DNA of 49,715 bases, taken from Methanomassiliicoccus sp. Its GTDB lineage: Archaea; Thermoplasmatota; Thermoplasmata; Methanomassiliicoccales; Methanomassiliicoccaceae. Positions within the stretch are counted from its first letter, which is position 1; the number at the start of each line of letters is the position of its first letter. The notes under the pieces were generated by a model that was given only the letters and a program-made list of their open reading frames with translations, did no database searches and was not told the origin of the DNA. The translations under genes were made by a program, and so were the position numbers. Of the stretch, positions 49,615-49,715 are shown piece by piece. The stretch spans positions 1-49,715 of the forward strand of contig JAAYAX010000009.1 in the NCBI GenBank assembly GCA_012719175.1, written 5' to 3'.

Positions 49615-49715
49615 ATGTCGAAGTGGATGGTAAGGGACATAGTCCCCCTGGGGGTCAGCGATGGTAAGGGGAGGCCAAGGTTACGTGCCGTGGGCATCGG
49701 GGGCGCGGGATGCAA
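49615..49715 (+). CDS. ftsZ: FtsZ-like tubulin/GTPase, 5' end only
   Basis: The window ends after about 33 codons. Read from ATG 49615 (or the in-frame ATG at 49627) the last residues are LRAVGIGGAGC followed by an incomplete AA codon that would fit Asn. This is the first strand and first nucleotide-binding loop of FtsZ (VVGVGGAGCNAV). FtsZ polymerises at midcell and drives division. ATTTATG at 49595-49601 may be the TATA box, which would favour the later ATG. A CetZ or other tubulin-like protein is possible but the GGAGCN pattern favours FtsZ. Confidence 0.75.
   Translation, partial: MSKWMVRDIVPLGVSDGKGRPRLRAVGIGGAGC

Noticed and set aside
49506-49715. 69-codon minus-strand frame at the right edge
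   Set aside because: It is antisense to the FtsZ-like N-terminus and has no family features; the plus-strand GGAGC loop is far more convincing.
1-49715. CRISPR array, complete insertion sequence or prophage
   Set aside because: No regularly spaced repeats, no intact transposase, integrase or phage structural genes were seen on either strand.

Overview
The window is archaeal and looks like a Thermoplasmata-class euryarchaeon, most likely a Methanomassiliicoccales-type methanogen. The inference rests on the gene set: an Rpo11-like RNA polymerase subunit, archaeosine synthase ArcS, HerA-Mre11-Rad50, a Hef helicase, TruD, PyrB/PyrI, an ADP-forming acyl-CoA synthetase and a DUF2117 protein (a family I associate with methanogens). 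It also rests on TATA boxes about 25 bases ahead of likely transcript starts, some leaderless genes, and a 5S rRNA gene not linked to 16S/23S. No methanogenesis enzyme lies in the window, so the order-level call is inference. GC content is moderately high except in the last 4 kb. Stops are mostly TGA; TAG ends about 7 of about 45 genes.

Left part (1-12.5 kb): 5S rRNA (minus), a DUF92 membrane protein, a very large FG-GAP/PKD surface protein with a cytoplasmic tail, and a small HTH regulator. These are followed by a UPF0200-type P-loop kinase with a small TBP-lobe-like partner, a roadblock/LC7 protein, pyrB-pyrI and the DUF2117 gene. A TrmB-like regulator is divergent from a sulfur-relay cluster (TusA plus four DsrE/F/H-like proteins), which leads into arcS.

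Middle (14.3-16.5 kb): two long gene-poor stretches flank a small membrane protein, a ribbon-helix-helix-like protein and tRNA-Gly(TCC). They hold several hairpins, two terminator-like signals, promoter-like TATA boxes and at least one broken or recoded small ORF. I regard this as the best place to look for undescribed small genes or RNAs.

16.5-28.4 kb: a 1604-residue TPR protein ending in a Cys-rich treble-clef-like domain, then a minus-strand housekeeping and repair block: rpoL-truD, a universal stress protein, ATP-dependent DNA ligase, a Hef-type helicase without nuclease, an SRAP (HMCES/YedK) protein and an IscA-like protein.

28.4-40.4 kb (plus strand): GNAT acetyltransferase, APC transporter fused to two universal-stress domains, DUF429 protein overlapping a putative metallopeptidase, OB-fold/HD phosphohydrolase, a membrane protein with a TPR-like tail, a DUF72 protein, acyl-CoA synthetase (ADP-forming) coupled to a P-loop/DRTGG protein, and a PH/SHOCT membrane protein.

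40.4-49.7 kb (minus strand): herA-mre11-rad50 end-resection genes, with a perfect 19-bp palindrome before herA and apparently non-AUG starts for mre11 and rad50. Next is a lower-GC surface-polysaccharide group (wecC-like UDP-sugar dehydrogenase, DUF354 glycosyltransferase-like protein, alpha/alpha-barrel protein). The first codons of an ftsZ-like gene run off the right edge on the plus strand.
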